From NCBI GenBank assembly GCA_036960565.1, contig JBALXQ010000001.1:169284-233283 (forward strand): a stretch of 64,000 nt of DNA, read 5' to 3'. Origin of the DNA: Bermanella sp036960565. GTDB lineage: Bacteria; Pseudomonadota; Gammaproteobacteria; Pseudomonadales; Oceanobacteraceae. This document shows positions 1-8,220 of this stretch, piece by piece (within the stretch, counting starts at the first letter, position 1; every line of letters begins with the position of its first letter). The translations under genes were made by a program, and so were the position numbers. The notes beneath the pieces were generated by a model. The model saw nothing but the letters and a program-made list of their open reading frames with translations. It made no database searches and was not told the DNA's origin.

Positions 1-429
1 AAAACCCTCAGCCACAATGTCTTGCTTGAATTCACTGTAATCCACTTCCAGTTGTACACTGGGATATGTTTCCATAAACAGGGGTAATATGGGTTGCAGG
101 TGGGACATGCCAAAGCTAATCGGCGCGCTAATTTTAATTAAGCCGCTTGGTGTTTCATGCTTCTCATTAATATTACGTTCGGCGTCTTTTGCAATATCCG
201 CTATCTGGCTGCAACTATCAAAATAGTTACGCCCTAGGTCGGTAAGGCTAAGTTTACGCGTAGTACGGTTTATCAAGCGAATGCCCAGCCGGTTTTCTAA
301 TTTGGTTACCTCTTTACTGACATAGGAAGTGGAATGGCCCAGTGATTCAGCTGCTTGAGTAAAACTACCCGTTTCAATCACCCTCACAAAAACAGCAATG
401 CCATTTAAGTAGTCGTCATTGGTGTTCAT
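1..429 (-). CDS. LysR-family transcriptional regulator, 3' end cut by window edge
   Basis: The minus strand from an ATG at 429 reads 143 codons without a stop to the window edge, so only the N-terminal half is present. The first 60 residues form a winged helix-turn-helix typical of LysR proteins (VFVRVIETGSFTQAAESLG, then a recognition helix with SYVSKEVTKLENRLG). It is followed by the start of the LysR substrate domain (GLIKISAPISFG). The gene is divergent from the porin gene at 568, the usual layout for a LysR regulator and its target, so it probably controls the 568-2886 group. That link is inferred from position only. The family call is secure; the ligand is unknown. Confidence 0.9.
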   Translation of the reverse strand, partial: MNTNDDYLNGIAVFVRVIETGSFTQAAESLGHSTSYVSKEVTKLENRLGIRLINRTTRKLSLTDLGRNYFDSCSQIADIAKDAERNINEKHETPSGLIKISAPISFGMSHLQPILPLFMETYPSVQLEVDYSEFKQDIVAEGF

Positions 430-567
430 AGTTTTGCAATTTGCATTGAGATTATTCCCCCCCTAACTGGAAAGAGTCATTTCCCGTTCACCTAATTAAA
501 GACCAGGTTGCTTAGTTATACCATTAACCTTGTTCGCAAACTCCCTAACAAACCTGAGGTTTAACTG

Positions 568-1644
568 ATGGCTAGATATAAGGTAGTAACCAGCAGCCTG
601 TTTATGATTTTAACTTTTTTATTCATGACTAAAACCAGTATTGCCAGTAACGATTTAGAGGATATAAATAATCGTCTGGAGACCATTGAAACTCTGGCAA
701 GCAAGTTTCATATTAATGGCTTTGCCACGGTAGGGTTTACCCGTTCGAATGTAGCTTCCACGAGCCGAGAAGGCATTAATGAGGATGTGAAATTTGATAG
801 AGACAGTCGAGCAGGTATTCGTTTCACCGCAGACATAGATGATAACTCTAAATTTGTAACCCAGTTGGTGGGTAGGGGTGTTGATCATTGGGATGCCGAA
901 CTGGACTGGGCTTACCTTGATTATCAGCTATCAGAAAATGTGCGTTTGCGCGGAGGGCGTTTAGTTTTACCTTTTTTCATGATTTCAGAAACAATAGATG
1001 TGCGTTATAGCCAGCCTTGGGTGCGCCCAATTGATGAAGTCTATGGCAACGTTCCCTTCACCGGATATGAAGGTGTCGACGGGCTATATTCTATGGAACT
1101 TGGAGAAATCAATCTTGGGTTTCAGGCTTGGTTAGGTACATCTAATGGTGAAAGCAGCGGCCTTCAATTTGAAAATGAAAACATGTATGGCTTAGTGGTG
1201 ACCCTAGATCATGATGATTTATCTGTACGCATTGGTCACCATTTTCAGGATATTACCATTGTTGGCTTCAGTGATTTTACCGATGTTAAAAGTGAATTCT
1301 CGGTACTAGGGGTTCAGTACGATGGCAGTCGGTGGTTATTACTAGGAGAGGCAACACGCTTTAAACAAGATCGCATGTTTGATTATGTTTCTTATTACAC
1401 CACCCTAGGTTATCGAACTGGACGCTGGACACCCCATGTGACCTTTGCTGATTTTGATCGAGACGACGGTGCAGTACAGCAAGCCGTTACTTTGGGTCTT
1501 CGTTACGACGTTTCCGCCAACATAGCGCTAAAAACAGAAGTTAAACATGTGAACGAAGACACACTTGAGCAACAGGGTCTGTTCGACACAGCTCCTGAAA
1601 AATCAGTGAATATTTTAACCATCAGTATTGATACGGTCTTTTAA
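568..1644 (+). CDS. outer-membrane porin-like beta-barrel protein
   Basis: The 358-residue protein has a signal peptide (residues 1-26, ending SIASN), a short coiled-coil stretch (DLEDINNRLETIETLAS) and then alternating amphipathic strands with many aromatic and acidic residues. It ends in a C-terminal Phe (SIDTVF), the usual outer-membrane barrel signature. This coiled-coil-plus-barrel layout resembles trimeric porins of the phosphate/sulfate-selective or DcaP type. The substrate cannot be told from the sequence. It is followed within 12 bases by a PstS-like protein and then a family-3 binding protein, suggesting an uptake or sensing set, with LysR divergent upstream. The ATG at 568 directly precedes the signal peptide. 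Confidence 0.75.
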   Translation: MARYKVVTSSLFMILTFLFMTKTSIASNDLEDINNRLETIETLASKFHINGFATVGFTRSNVASTSREGINEDVKFDRDSRAGIRFTADIDDNSKFVTQLVGRGVDHWDAELDWAYLDYQLSENVRLRGGRLVLPFFMISETIDVRYSQPWVRPIDEVYGNVPFTGYEGVDGLYSMELGEINLGFQAWLGTSNGESSGLQFENENMYGLVVTLDHDDLSVRIGHHFQDITIVGFSDFTDVKSEFSVLGVQYDGSRWLLLGEATRFKQDRMFDYVSYYTTLGYRTGRWTPHVTFADFDRDDGAVQQAVTLGLRYDVSANIALKTEVKHVNEDTLEQQGLFDTAPEKSVNILTISIDTVF

Positions 1645-1655
1645 GGAGAATGACG

Positions 1656-2075
1656 ATGAAAATTATATTTAAGCTTATTTTATGTTTCGCCCTTGTTAGT
1701 TCTTATACGTCGATCAGTCTTGCGGATATTGTGGTGGTGGTTCATCCCGGAAATCCGCTGACTTCTTTAGAACTTAGTAATATCAAACGTTTGTTTTTGG
1801 GTAAAACAACAAAATTCAGTAATGGTGATGCGGCGGTTCCGTTTGAAAATAGTTCACAAAAGACCATTTTCCATCATCAGATAACGGGCAAAGAAGTGGC
1901 CCAGCTTAAGGCTTATTGGGCACGGAGAGTATTTAGCGGCAAGGGGTTTCCACCTAAAGAAATAAAGGACTCAGGAAGAGTTAAAACCTTGATAGCCAAT
2001 GATCCCACCTCAATAGGTTACATAGACAGTGCGGCGGTGGATCCAACGGTTAAAGTGATTATGATTCTGCCTTAG
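1656..2075 (+). CDS. small periplasmic PstS-like (PBP superfamily) protein
   Basis: The protein is 139 residues with a signal peptide (ends SISLAD). It then carries a short phosphate-binding-like domain with the recognisable NPLTSLELSNIKRLFLGK stretch and a terminal IGYIDSAAV motif seen in PstS-like proteins. It is about half the length of a full PstS, so it represents a single lobe. I chose the ATG at 1656 over the in-frame ATG at 1650 because AAGGAG at 1643-1648 is well spaced only from 1656. It is probably co-transcribed with the porin. No permease or ATPase gene is adjacent, so its role may be scavenging or sensing rather than ABC import. Confidence 0.7.
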   Translation: MKIIFKLILCFALVSSYTSISLADIVVVVHPGNPLTSLELSNIKRLFLGKTTKFSNGDAAVPFENSSQKTIFHHQITGKEVAQLKAYWARRVFSGKGFPPKEIKDSGRVKTLIANDPTSIGYIDSAAVDPTVKVIMILP

Positions 2076-2112
2076 ATAAAACTTAACGGTTATAAATGAC
2101 GGGAGCGTGAAT

Positions 2113-2886
2113 ATGAAAAATTGTATAAATTTATTTGTGCTACTGGTGTTGGTGTTTTCATCTAACTTGGTATTTTCTAGCTGCAATGATAGGGACATTA
2201 TTGTATCGGGAAAGCCAGGTTACCCACCTGTTTCTTGGGGGCATAATGGCGAGCTTACCGGACTTGGATATACGGTAGTGGCACGCCTTTTTCCGAAAAC
2301 GCCCGTGGTGAGAACTCGGGTGCTGCCTTGGAAACGGGTACTGATCATGGCAGAGCAGGGGATGATTGATGTGGTGGTGGGCATTAGAGAAACGCCCGAG
2401 CGCTCAAAGCATTTAGCATTTTTAAAGACCCCCTTAATTGACGTTTCCCAAAATGTATTTTATATGAAGGGCACTGTTATTAACTCCAAACTAGACCTTA
2501 AAGGCAAAAAAGGCGGTTTCATATCGGGTACGGTATTTAATGCTGCTTTTGCAGAGTATGCCAAAAATAATTTAACACTCTCTAGTGTGGATACATTGGA
2601 GCAAAATCTCAAAAAACTCCAATATGGCAGGATTCAATACTTCATCTCTCCGTTATTACCCACCATTGACTATATAAAGAAAAATCATATGGATATCGAC
2701 ATTGCTTTTATGGCTGAACCGTTATTTACCACAGTTGAGAAGATCGCCATCTCGAAAGAGAGTCCGTGTATGGTGATGTTGGGGGAAATGGATAAAGCAC
2801 TGCAATCCTTGCATAAGCAGGACTTCATCTATGAACAGTTTGATTTACTGACCGTTAAGTGGGATGTATTGAAGTACTTAAATTAA
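2113..2886 (+). CDS. periplasmic solute-binding protein, family 3-like
   Basis: The 257-residue protein has a signal peptide followed by the bilobal family-3 (amino-acid-type, PBPb) pattern: SGKPGYPPVSWG near the start, then LPWKRVLIMAEQGMIDVVVG and RETPERSKHLAFLKTPL. The GTG at 2107 is too close to the GGGAG ribosome site at 2101-2105, so the ATG at 2113 is the better start. It is the third gene of the porin/PstS-like group. Such orphan binding proteins without permeases are common in marine gammaproteobacteria and their ligands are usually unknown. Family assignment is fairly sure; function is not. Confidence 0.7.
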   Translation: MKNCINLFVLLVLVFSSNLVFSSCNDRDIIVSGKPGYPPVSWGHNGELTGLGYTVVARLFPKTPVVRTRVLPWKRVLIMAEQGMIDVVVGIRETPERSKHLAFLKTPLIDVSQNVFYMKGTVINSKLDLKGKKGGFISGTVFNAAFAEYAKNNLTLSSVDTLEQNLKKLQYGRIQYFISPLLPTIDYIKKNHMDIDIAFMAEPLFTTVEKIAISKESPCMVMLGEMDKALQSLHKQDFIYEQFDLLTVKWDVLKYLN

Positions 2887-2985
2887 GTAAGGCGTGAATG
2901 ACAACTCTTGTTTTGCTCATTTCTAGTCTATTGAATTATTTTCAGGGTCATATAGTGAGTGGTTTTTAACGTCAACTTAAGTACC

Positions 2986-3279
2986 ATGAAACAATATTCT
3001 GAAGCAGCAAGCTGCACACAAGGACTTTTTAACATGGTGTCTTGCCAACAATACGATTATATAGAAATAGCTTGCATGCATCAGTACTCGGTGAACTTGT
3101 ACTTGAAATCGGGTCAGGAAATATCTGGTATTGCTCTTGATACCAGCATTAATGAAAACCGTCAGGAATGTTTACGAATTAAAGTAGAGGGTGCTGAAGA
3201 GCTTGTGGTATTAGATTCCCTGTTAAAAATGGACGCGAAAGTACAAAACCCTCATTTTAAAACCGTACTGTTTAATTGA
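2986..3279 (+). CDS. rof: Rho-binding antiterminator (Rof-like)
   Basis: The 97-residue product contains a Rof-type fold: a C-x-x-Y-D-Y-I-E-I-A-C-M-H motif, followed by a beta-strand stretch (VNLYLKSGQEISGIALDT) and a final strand with LVVLDSLLKMDA. It closely follows the layout of E. coli Rof, an Sm-like protein that binds Rho and reduces Rho-dependent termination. The N-terminal 25 residues are longer than in E. coli. An upstream in-frame GTG at 2959 exists, but the ATG at 2986 fits the family better; neither has a strong ribosome site. It lies alone between the binding-protein group and a small unknown gene. Confidence 0.72.
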   Translation: MKQYSEAASCTQGLFNMVSCQQYDYIEIACMHQYSVNLYLKSGQEISGIALDTSINENRQECLRIKVEGAEELVVLDSLLKMDAKVQNPHFKTVLFN

Positions 3280-3335
3280 ACTAACCTCTAAGTTGAATTA
3301 GCACTACACTTAGCACAGTACAGTTGGAAATAATT

Positions 3336-3602
3336 ATGAATAAATTAGTTGGTCTATTGGTTGAATTACTCTGCCATATTAGTTCAGAACCAGAAGGTGG
3401 GCATCATCAGGATGCCAGTGCCGATTTACAAATCGATACTTGGCAAGCGCTTATACATGACTTAAGCCATTCAGAAAAAGAACTGGTCAAAAAGGCCATA
3501 CAAGATAAGTTAAAAGCCATGCAAGAATTATCTTCGCTTACCTTTGAACAAGAAGATCTAATGGCCATATTAGACGCCTTTATCCATGATGAACTGCATT
3601 AA
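3336..3602 (+). CDS. hypothetical small acidic helical protein
   Basis: I do not recognise this 88-residue protein. It begins with a hydrophobic stretch (NKLVGLLVELLCHI), followed by a polar linker containing GGHHQDAS, then two charged helices (WQALIHDLSHSEKELVKKAIQD and LTFEQEDLMAILDAFIHDEL). It looks cytoplasmic and helical. The ATG at 3336 is preceded by GGAA at 3326-3329, better than the TTG at 3324. Codon use matches its neighbours, and it sits between the Rof-like and hemerythrin genes. No function is proposed. Confidence 0.6.
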   Translation: MNKLVGLLVELLCHISSEPEGGHHQDASADLQIDTWQALIHDLSHSEKELVKKAIQDKLKAMQELSSLTFEQEDLMAILDAFIHDELH

Positions 3603-3806
3603 AAACAATGCAGTGCTTTAGTGGTCTATAGCCATACTGGTTAATAACGTTTTTCTATAACTTTGCATCCGCATTTCTTGACCCCGGTTAATATTCTCCT
3701 CTCTTATATCTTTAAACTACTGTTATATCTTTACGGTTTCTGTTGTTTTATTCAATCGGGTAGGCCCCGGGAAACCACTTACAGTTCTGAATTTTGGAGA
3801 CTTGGT

Positions 3807-4253
3807 ATGTACGACGTTAATTTTGTCAGTGAATATCTCACCTCGGACTTTAAACGTCTGGATTTAATTTTGAATTCATTGGTAAAAGCAGTACGTTTTG
3901 AAAAATCCATGGAGTTACAGCAGTCGTTGTTTTTTCTATTTAAAAGAGGATTGATGCGGCATATTCATTGGGAAGAGGGCGTGTTGTTTCCAATATTCGA
4001 ACGTGAGAGCAGAATATCTAATGGCCCCACCCGTATTATGAAAGAAGAACACTCTGAGATGAGCAATGTCTTAAATAGTATAGAGGATACTCTAGATCAT
4101 CATATCGATTTGGAAAAATTAGTGGCCTTGGGAAATTGCTTAGATGAGCACAATTTAAAAGAGAAGCGTATTTTATATCCTTCGATTGATCGTATGCTGG
4201 ATAAGGATACGCAGGAGATGATCGCCGTGGCGATTAGCCGAGAGTTTCAATAG
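3807..4253 (+). CDS. hemerythrin HHE-domain protein
   Basis: The 148-residue protein carries the four-helix hemerythrin pattern. Candidate di-iron ligands are in HIHWEEGVLFPIFE, in EEHSEMSNVL, and in CLDEHNLKEKRILYPSID. The ATG at 3807 has a TTGGAGA ribosome site just upstream; the longer reading frame from 3663 begins at a TTG with no such signal and codes for an implausible hydrophobic leader. Hemerythrin proteins bind O2 or react with NO. Here it is convergent with nnrS and near the nitrate reductase cluster, so a role in NO or O2 handling is a reasonable inference, not shown. Confidence 0.8.
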   Translation: MYDVNFVSEYLTSDFKRLDLILNSLVKAVRFEKSMELQQSLFFLFKRGLMRHIHWEEGVLFPIFERESRISNGPTRIMKEEHSEMSNVLNSIEDTLDHHIDLEKLVALGNCLDEHNLKEKRILYPSIDRMLDKDTQEMIAVAISREFQ

Positions 4254-4280
4254 CTTTAGCGTGATAATAATGATTACCTT

Positions 4281-4315
4281 AAAAAGGGTTTGGCCTAACG
4301 GCCAAGCCCTTTTTT
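4281..4315. terminator. bidirectional intrinsic terminator
   Basis: A stem formed by AAAAAGGGTTTGGCC and GGCCAAGCCCTTTTTT around a TAAC loop lies between the convergent hemerythrin and nnrS genes. It has a T-run on the plus strand and an A-run (T-run on the minus strand) on the other side, so it can end both transcripts. Confidence 0.88.
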
Positions 4316-4325
4316 ATGTGTGTTA

Positions 4326-5528
4326 TTAGGCTCTTGGGCTGGCCCATACTTTTATAAAACGTATAAATAAAACAGTAAAAGCCAAACAAAATAACAAAGC
4401 ACTGCTGATAATAAGAGTAGGGGATATGCCCAATAAAGACACAGCCAGAGTACGTATCAGTAAGCTGCCTATTAATAAATAAAACGCCAGAATAATCCAG
4501 TGGTCATGAGTTATTTCACGACCCGTGTGGCCAAGAGATACTCGACTCACCATAGACGTGATTAAACCTGAAATACCGCCGATGGTGATAATATGTAAAG
4601 CGATACTGGCAAGGTCTGGGTAAATGGGTTTTAAGGCAAGTACCAAAAAACCGATAGGTAGGCAGGCATAAAATACCCACAACGACCACAGCATAGGCTG
4701 TAACAATATGCCCTTGTGAAACCATAAGAATAATCGGCTGCCATGGGCTAGAGCCAGTACTAAACAAAAGAAACTTGAAATACCGTTGAATATTGGCTGG
4801 AGCTCATTTGGAGCACTAATAAGCTGTAGCAAGATTAAAAAAGGCAAAGGCAATACCGACAATAAAAAGACTAACTTAGGTTCATTTAGCTTGGAAACAC
4901 CTAGTTTGTTGGCGATAAACATGGGGATAACCCGGCCCCCTATCATGGTGATTAATAGCGCAATAAAAAGAATGGCGCTTAAAAATAATTCACTGGGAAA
5001 TGCCTGATTATTTATCACTGAAAAAATTAGAGCCACATCAATAAAGGCCATCATCATTAATGCCACTGGGGCAAACAGATTACGCCACAATTTACGTTTT
5101 ATGATGGGCTTAGCGATCATGAATGCGCCGGCCAAATTGGGACTGATGGCTAGAATTAGCAGTAAAATATCCGGTAAATTATTGCCAAAAAGAATAGCAC
5201 CTCGTGCCACTAGCCAGCTGGTGATGAGTAGTCCTAGGGTGAATGGGGTAGTGGTTTTTAGCCCAGTCCAATTTTGTACTGCCGTTAATAAAAAACCAAA
5301 GACGATGGCCAGGGCAAAACCCATGATGAATTCATGGCCATGCCAGAATAAAAAACCACCAAAGGGCTGAATACTGCTGATGTCTAGGTACTGTGCCCAA
5401 TAAGCACCCCATAAGCCCATAGATAAGGCACAAAATAAAATGCCCAAACAAAAGAAGGGGCGAAACCCTACCGATAGAAAGGCACTTAAGGAAGGTGCGG
5501 GGTTACTTGTCTGGCTGCTATTGCTCAC
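4326..5528 (-). CDS. nnrS: NnrS family heme/copper membrane protein
   Basis: The 400-residue protein has about twelve hydrophobic segments and the NnrS features: an N-terminal LSVGFRPFFCLG, a WHGHEFIMGFALAIVFGFLLTAV stretch with conserved histidines, TMIGGRVIPMFIAN, and HIITIGGISGLITSMVSRVSLGHTGR. NnrS proteins in denitrifiers are membrane heme-Cu proteins that help cells cope with nitric oxide, and are usually under NO- or O2-responsive control. The gene follows carbonic anhydrase after 26 bases on the same strand and is downstream of the nar genes, which fits protection against NO produced during nitrate respiration. Confidence 0.88.
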   Translation of the reverse strand: MSNSSQTSNPAPSLSAFLSVGFRPFFCLGILFCALSMGLWGAYWAQYLDISSIQPFGGFLFWHGHEFIMGFALAIVFGFLLTAVQNWTGLKTTTPFTLGLLITSWLVARGAILFGNNLPDILLLILAISPNLAGAFMIAKPIIKRKLWRNLFAPVALMMMAFIDVALIFSVINNQAFPSELFLSAILFIALLITMIGGRVIPMFIANKLGVSKLNEPKLVFLLSVLPLPFLILLQLISAPNELQPIFNGISSFFCLVLALAHGSRLFLWFHKGILLQPMLWSLWVFYACLPIGFLVLALKPIYPDLASIALHIITIGGISGLITSMVSRVSLGHTGREITHDHWIILAFYLLIGSLLIRTLAVSLLGISPTLIISSALLFCLAFTVLFIRFIKVWASPRA

Positions 5529-5554
5529 TGTAATTCTCCTAGCTCAATGATCTT

Positions 5555-6184
5555 TTAGGCTTTCATTTTAAACACTGGATCAAGTGCATCGGTATTGTTG
5601 GTATTTAATTTTAGCTCTTTTAATAAACCATCGGCAATGGAATAGATAACACCATGAATGTTTAATTCTTGGCCTCTGTCCCAAGCATGTTGAACTATTT
5701 TGGTTTTGGTAAGGTTATTAACTTGTTCAATTACATTTAATTCACACATGCGATTAATGCGTTGTTGCTCGTATCTTAAGCTGTCTACTTCACTTTTATT
5801 TTGCACATACACATCTTTAATGTGCCTTAACCAATTATCCACTAAGCCAAATTCGGTATCATCTAATGCCGCTTTAATACCACCGCAGCCATAATGGCCA
5901 CAGACAATGATGTGGCGTACTTTCAATACATCCACCGCAAACTGTAAAACTGACAGGCAATTAAAATCGGTATGTAAAACTACGTTAGCGATGTTTCGAT
6001 GAACAAATAGCTCACCTGGGTCCAACCCCACAACCTGATTGGCGGGTACTCTGGAGTCTGAACAGCCAATCCATAGGTACTCGGGGTTCTGTTGCAAACT
6101 TAAACGATGGAAAAACTCAGGGTCTTGTTTTTTCTGTTCATCAGCCCAAGCTTTATTGTTATGCATGAGATCTTGCATGGTCAT
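5555..6184 (-). CDS. can: beta-class carbonic anhydrase
   Basis: The 209-residue protein has the zinc-site motifs of beta carbonic anhydrases: IGCSDSRVPANQV (Cys and Asp-Arg pair) and CGHYGCGGIKAAL (His and second Cys). It interconverts CO2 and bicarbonate in the cytoplasm. Length is close to E. coli Can (220). The ATG at 6184 is preceded by AGAGG with good spacing. It probably shares a transcript with nnrS (26-base gap) and is separated from the parvulin gene by a hairpin. It may keep bicarbonate available during anaerobic growth; that is inferred from context only. Confidence 0.93.
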   Translation of the reverse strand: MTMQDLMHNNKAWADEQKKQDPEFFHRLSLQQNPEYLWIGCSDSRVPANQVVGLDPGELFVHRNIANVVLHTDFNCLSVLQFAVDVLKVRHIIVCGHYGCGGIKAALDDTEFGLVDNWLRHIKDVYVQNKSEVDSLRYEQQRINRMCELNVIEQVNNLTKTKIVQHAWDRGQELNIHGVIYSIADGLLKELKLNTNNTDALDPVFKMKA

Positions 6185-6245
6185 GGTATTGACCTCTGTA
6201 TTAACTTTTATATCAGGGACTACCCCGATAGCTTATGTTGAATAC

Positions 6246-6276
6246 AATGAAGGGCTTACCTTGTAAGCCCTTCATT
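6246..6276. terminator. strong hairpin between parvulin and carbonic anhydrase genes
   Basis: AATGAAGGGCTTAC and GTAAGCCCTTCATT form a perfect 14-bp stem with a CTT loop. The T-rich tail (GGTTTTATT) is on the plus strand, while the flanking genes run on the minus strand, so it is a weaker terminator for them than its stem suggests. It may act as an mRNA 3'-end stabiliser. Confidence 0.6.
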
Positions 6277-6303
6277 GGTTTTATTAAACTGCCAAAATAG
6301 GCT

Positions 6304-7185
6304 CTACTGAACTAAAGGGGAGTCACTTACCTCAAATTCAAAACCTTTAATTTTGGCCTCACTGATTAATAGCTGAATGTATTGTGATACTGCTTTACGG
6401 CGTACCTTCTCGTCTAAATACATTTTAATCTTGGTTTCAACATGCTCTAAAGGAATTTGATTACCTTCTACCTTGCGGTGAATGTTGGCAAGATGATAGC
6501 CGTAGCGGCTTTCAATAGGGCTAGGCACTAATCCCACTGGCGATAAAAATAAGACCCGTTCAAATTCGCTGACGGTTTGACCTTTGGAAATTTGCCCTAG
6601 AGAACCACCGTGCTCTTTTGATGGACACATTGAATGCATCTTGGCTTTTTCGGCAAAGGTGTGGGGCTTTAATTTAATTTGTTCAAGCAGGCTTTCGGCT
6701 AGTTCCTTAGACTCGGCACGTTGGTCTAAATCCTCTTTATCGGCGGCCAATAAAATATGGTCTACTTCCAATAGTGGCGAGGTGCAAAAACGATCGAGGT
6801 TAGCCTGGTAATAACGTTCACATTCATCGTCACTAGTGCGAGGAATGGCCACTTCTTTTTCTATCAGTAGTTCGCACAGTTCATCTTCATTGCGGTTATC
6901 ATCTTTGTTAATTAAACCAAGCTCTAAACAGCGCTGCTTAAATAACTCGGTAATGATTAAGGATTCAGCTGCGACAATCATGGCGCTGCGTTGATCATTG
7001 GCCGGGTGATATTGCATTTCTTGCAGAATATCTGCTTCGGTAATGTTTACGCCATTAATGTAAATATCAGGATTTTGGTCAGTGTTGATGTTTTTAACAT
7101 CTATGCTGTTTGTGTCGATGACACTAGCATTGGCACTAGAGTGTGAGGTTTGATCTTTTGCTGGATTAAATTCTGTTGCTGTCAT
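6304..7185 (-). CDS. peptidylprolyl isomerase, parvulin (PpiC) type, nar-associated
   Basis: The 293-residue protein has an N-terminal helical region (about residues 1-135, SurA-like) and a parvulin domain at about 138-240. The latter includes LEVDHILLAADKEDL, HSMCPSKEHGGSLGQISKGQ and PIESRYGYHLANIHRK. It lacks a signal peptide, so it is predicted to be cytoplasmic. Parvulin genes of this kind follow narGHJI in Pseudomonas and relatives, where they are thought to help nitrate reductase folding. Here it follows narI after a 330-base spacer. GAGGGG upstream supports the ATG at 7185. The class is secure; the client protein is inferred. Confidence 0.85.
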   Translation of the reverse strand: MTATEFNPAKDQTSHSSANASVIDTNSIDVKNINTDQNPDIYINGVNITEADILQEMQYHPANDQRSAMIVAAESLIITELFKQRCLELGLINKDDNRNEDELCELLIEKEVAIPRTSDDECERYYQANLDRFCTSPLLEVDHILLAADKEDLDQRAESKELAESLLEQIKLKPHTFAEKAKMHSMCPSKEHGGSLGQISKGQTVSEFERVLFLSPVGLVPSPIESRYGYHLANIHRKVEGNQIPLEHVETKIKMYLDEKVRRKAVSQYIQLLISEAKIKGFEFEVSDSPLVQ

Positions 7186-7515
7186 GAGGTATCCCCTCTT
7201 TAAAAATTCGCAGATTAATTCTAATTGGGTCGCAGCTTTTCAGTTAAGAAAGTGGGTGATGGTACAAGAGGCCTCAAGACCACCACCCTCTGCGAAACAT
7301 TGAAAGTAAACTAATACTTACTTTCAACTTTTTTGTCCTGTTACCAGAACAAAACTGGTTATGTTCTAACTATTATTACTTGGCTAAGTTTGACAGTGAC
7401 ACAAGGCACTGTCTTATTTAGTCAGTTATTTTAAGAACCTGTTTTAGTCCTAACAATTTGGCTAAGGTTATGAGTGACGGAAGATACTTCCATTACCTTT
7501 CCCCTAGCCTGATAA
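7186..7515. other. 330-base spacer between narI and the parvulin gene
   Basis: No gene is visible here. It holds a hairpin (TTGAAAGTAA paired with TTACTTTCAA, about 7302-7327) followed by a plus-strand T-run, a second small stem around ACCAG/CTGGT at about 7341-7357, and a degenerate copy of the end of narI. The region looks like eroded coding sequence or a processed mRNA spacer. Confidence 0.6.
7431..7485 (-). repeat. degenerate duplicate of the narI 3' end
   Basis: The minus strand here reads a tail ending IVRTKTGS and a TAA stop, identical in protein to the last eight residues of narI (7516-7570 region), with further patchy match upstream. The two copies are offset by 85 bases, which is not a multiple of three. 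It is best read as the remnant of a partial tandem duplication. Confidence 0.75.
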
Positions 7516-8205
7516 TTAAGAACCTGTTTTAGTTCTAACGATCTGGTAGTTACGACGGAAGTACTTAACCGGTACGCTCCATACGTGAACCAAGCGACTG
7601 AATGGAAACAAAACGAATAAGCTCATGCCCAAAAATACGTGTAACTTGAAGATGATATTCACATGTGCAATGGCTTCAGCGGCGGCAGGCCCTTGGAAAG
7701 TCACTACGTTTTGAGCCCAGCTCATCAGCATTAACATTTCAGATCCGTCTAGGTGACCAGTTGAAACTACAATACTAATAAGGCCTAAGATCAATTGAGC
7801 GTAAATCAATACTAGGATTAGGTTATCCATAGCAGAGCTAGACGCTTTTACGCGATCGTTAGTAAAACGACGGATGATTAGAATAGTTAGACCGTAGAAA
7901 CAGATCACACCAAAAAATCCACCCATGGCCATGGCAAAGACTTGCTTCATAGGCGCGGTGATATGTAAGAAATCCCATACTTGGTGAGGCGTTAAAAGGC
8001 CCACAAAGTGACCGGCCAGTACCATGATGATGCCTACGTGAAAAGGCATGCTGCCTTTGCGTAGCATCTTGCTTTCCAGCATCTGGCTTGAACCGGTTTT
8101 CCAACTGTATTGGTCGCGGTCGTAACGTATTAGACTACCCACCACAAATACCACAAGGGCAATGTAAGGGTAAATCCCGAACAGTAGGTTATTGATGTAT
8201 TCCAT
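7516..8205 (-). CDS. narI: respiratory nitrate reductase gamma subunit (cytochrome b)
   Basis: The 229-residue membrane protein has five hydrophobic segments and the NarI layout: an N-terminal YPYIALVVFVVGSLIRYDRDQYSWKTGSS, followed by MPFHVGIIMVLAGHFVGLLTP and KLHVFLGMSLFVLFPFSRLVHVWSVPV with conserved histidines for two b hemes. It takes electrons from quinol and passes them to NarH. GAGCAGGAGAAAATT before the ATG gives a good ribosome site. It is the last structural gene of narGHJI, and its 3' end is duplicated downstream at 7431. Confidence 0.96.
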   Translation of the reverse strand: MEYINNLLFGIYPYIALVVFVVGSLIRYDRDQYSWKTGSSQMLESKMLRKGSMPFHVGIIMVLAGHFVGLLTPHQVWDFLHITAPMKQVFAMAMGGFFGVICFYGLTILIIRRFTNDRVKASSSAMDNLILVLIYAQLILGLISIVVSTGHLDGSEMLMLMSWAQNVVTFQGPAAAEAIAHVNIIFKLHVFLGMSLFVLFPFSRLVHVWSVPVKYFRRNYQIVRTKTGS

Positions 8206-8220
8206 AATTTTCTCCTGCTC

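Noticed and set aside
3677..3690. TTGACCCCGGTTAA as an FNR box before the hemerythrin gene.
   Set aside because: Two or more differences from the consensus, so it is too weak to report.
3663..3806. An extended N-terminus for the hemerythrin protein from a TTG.
   Set aside because: The ribosome site and domain start both favour the ATG at 3807.
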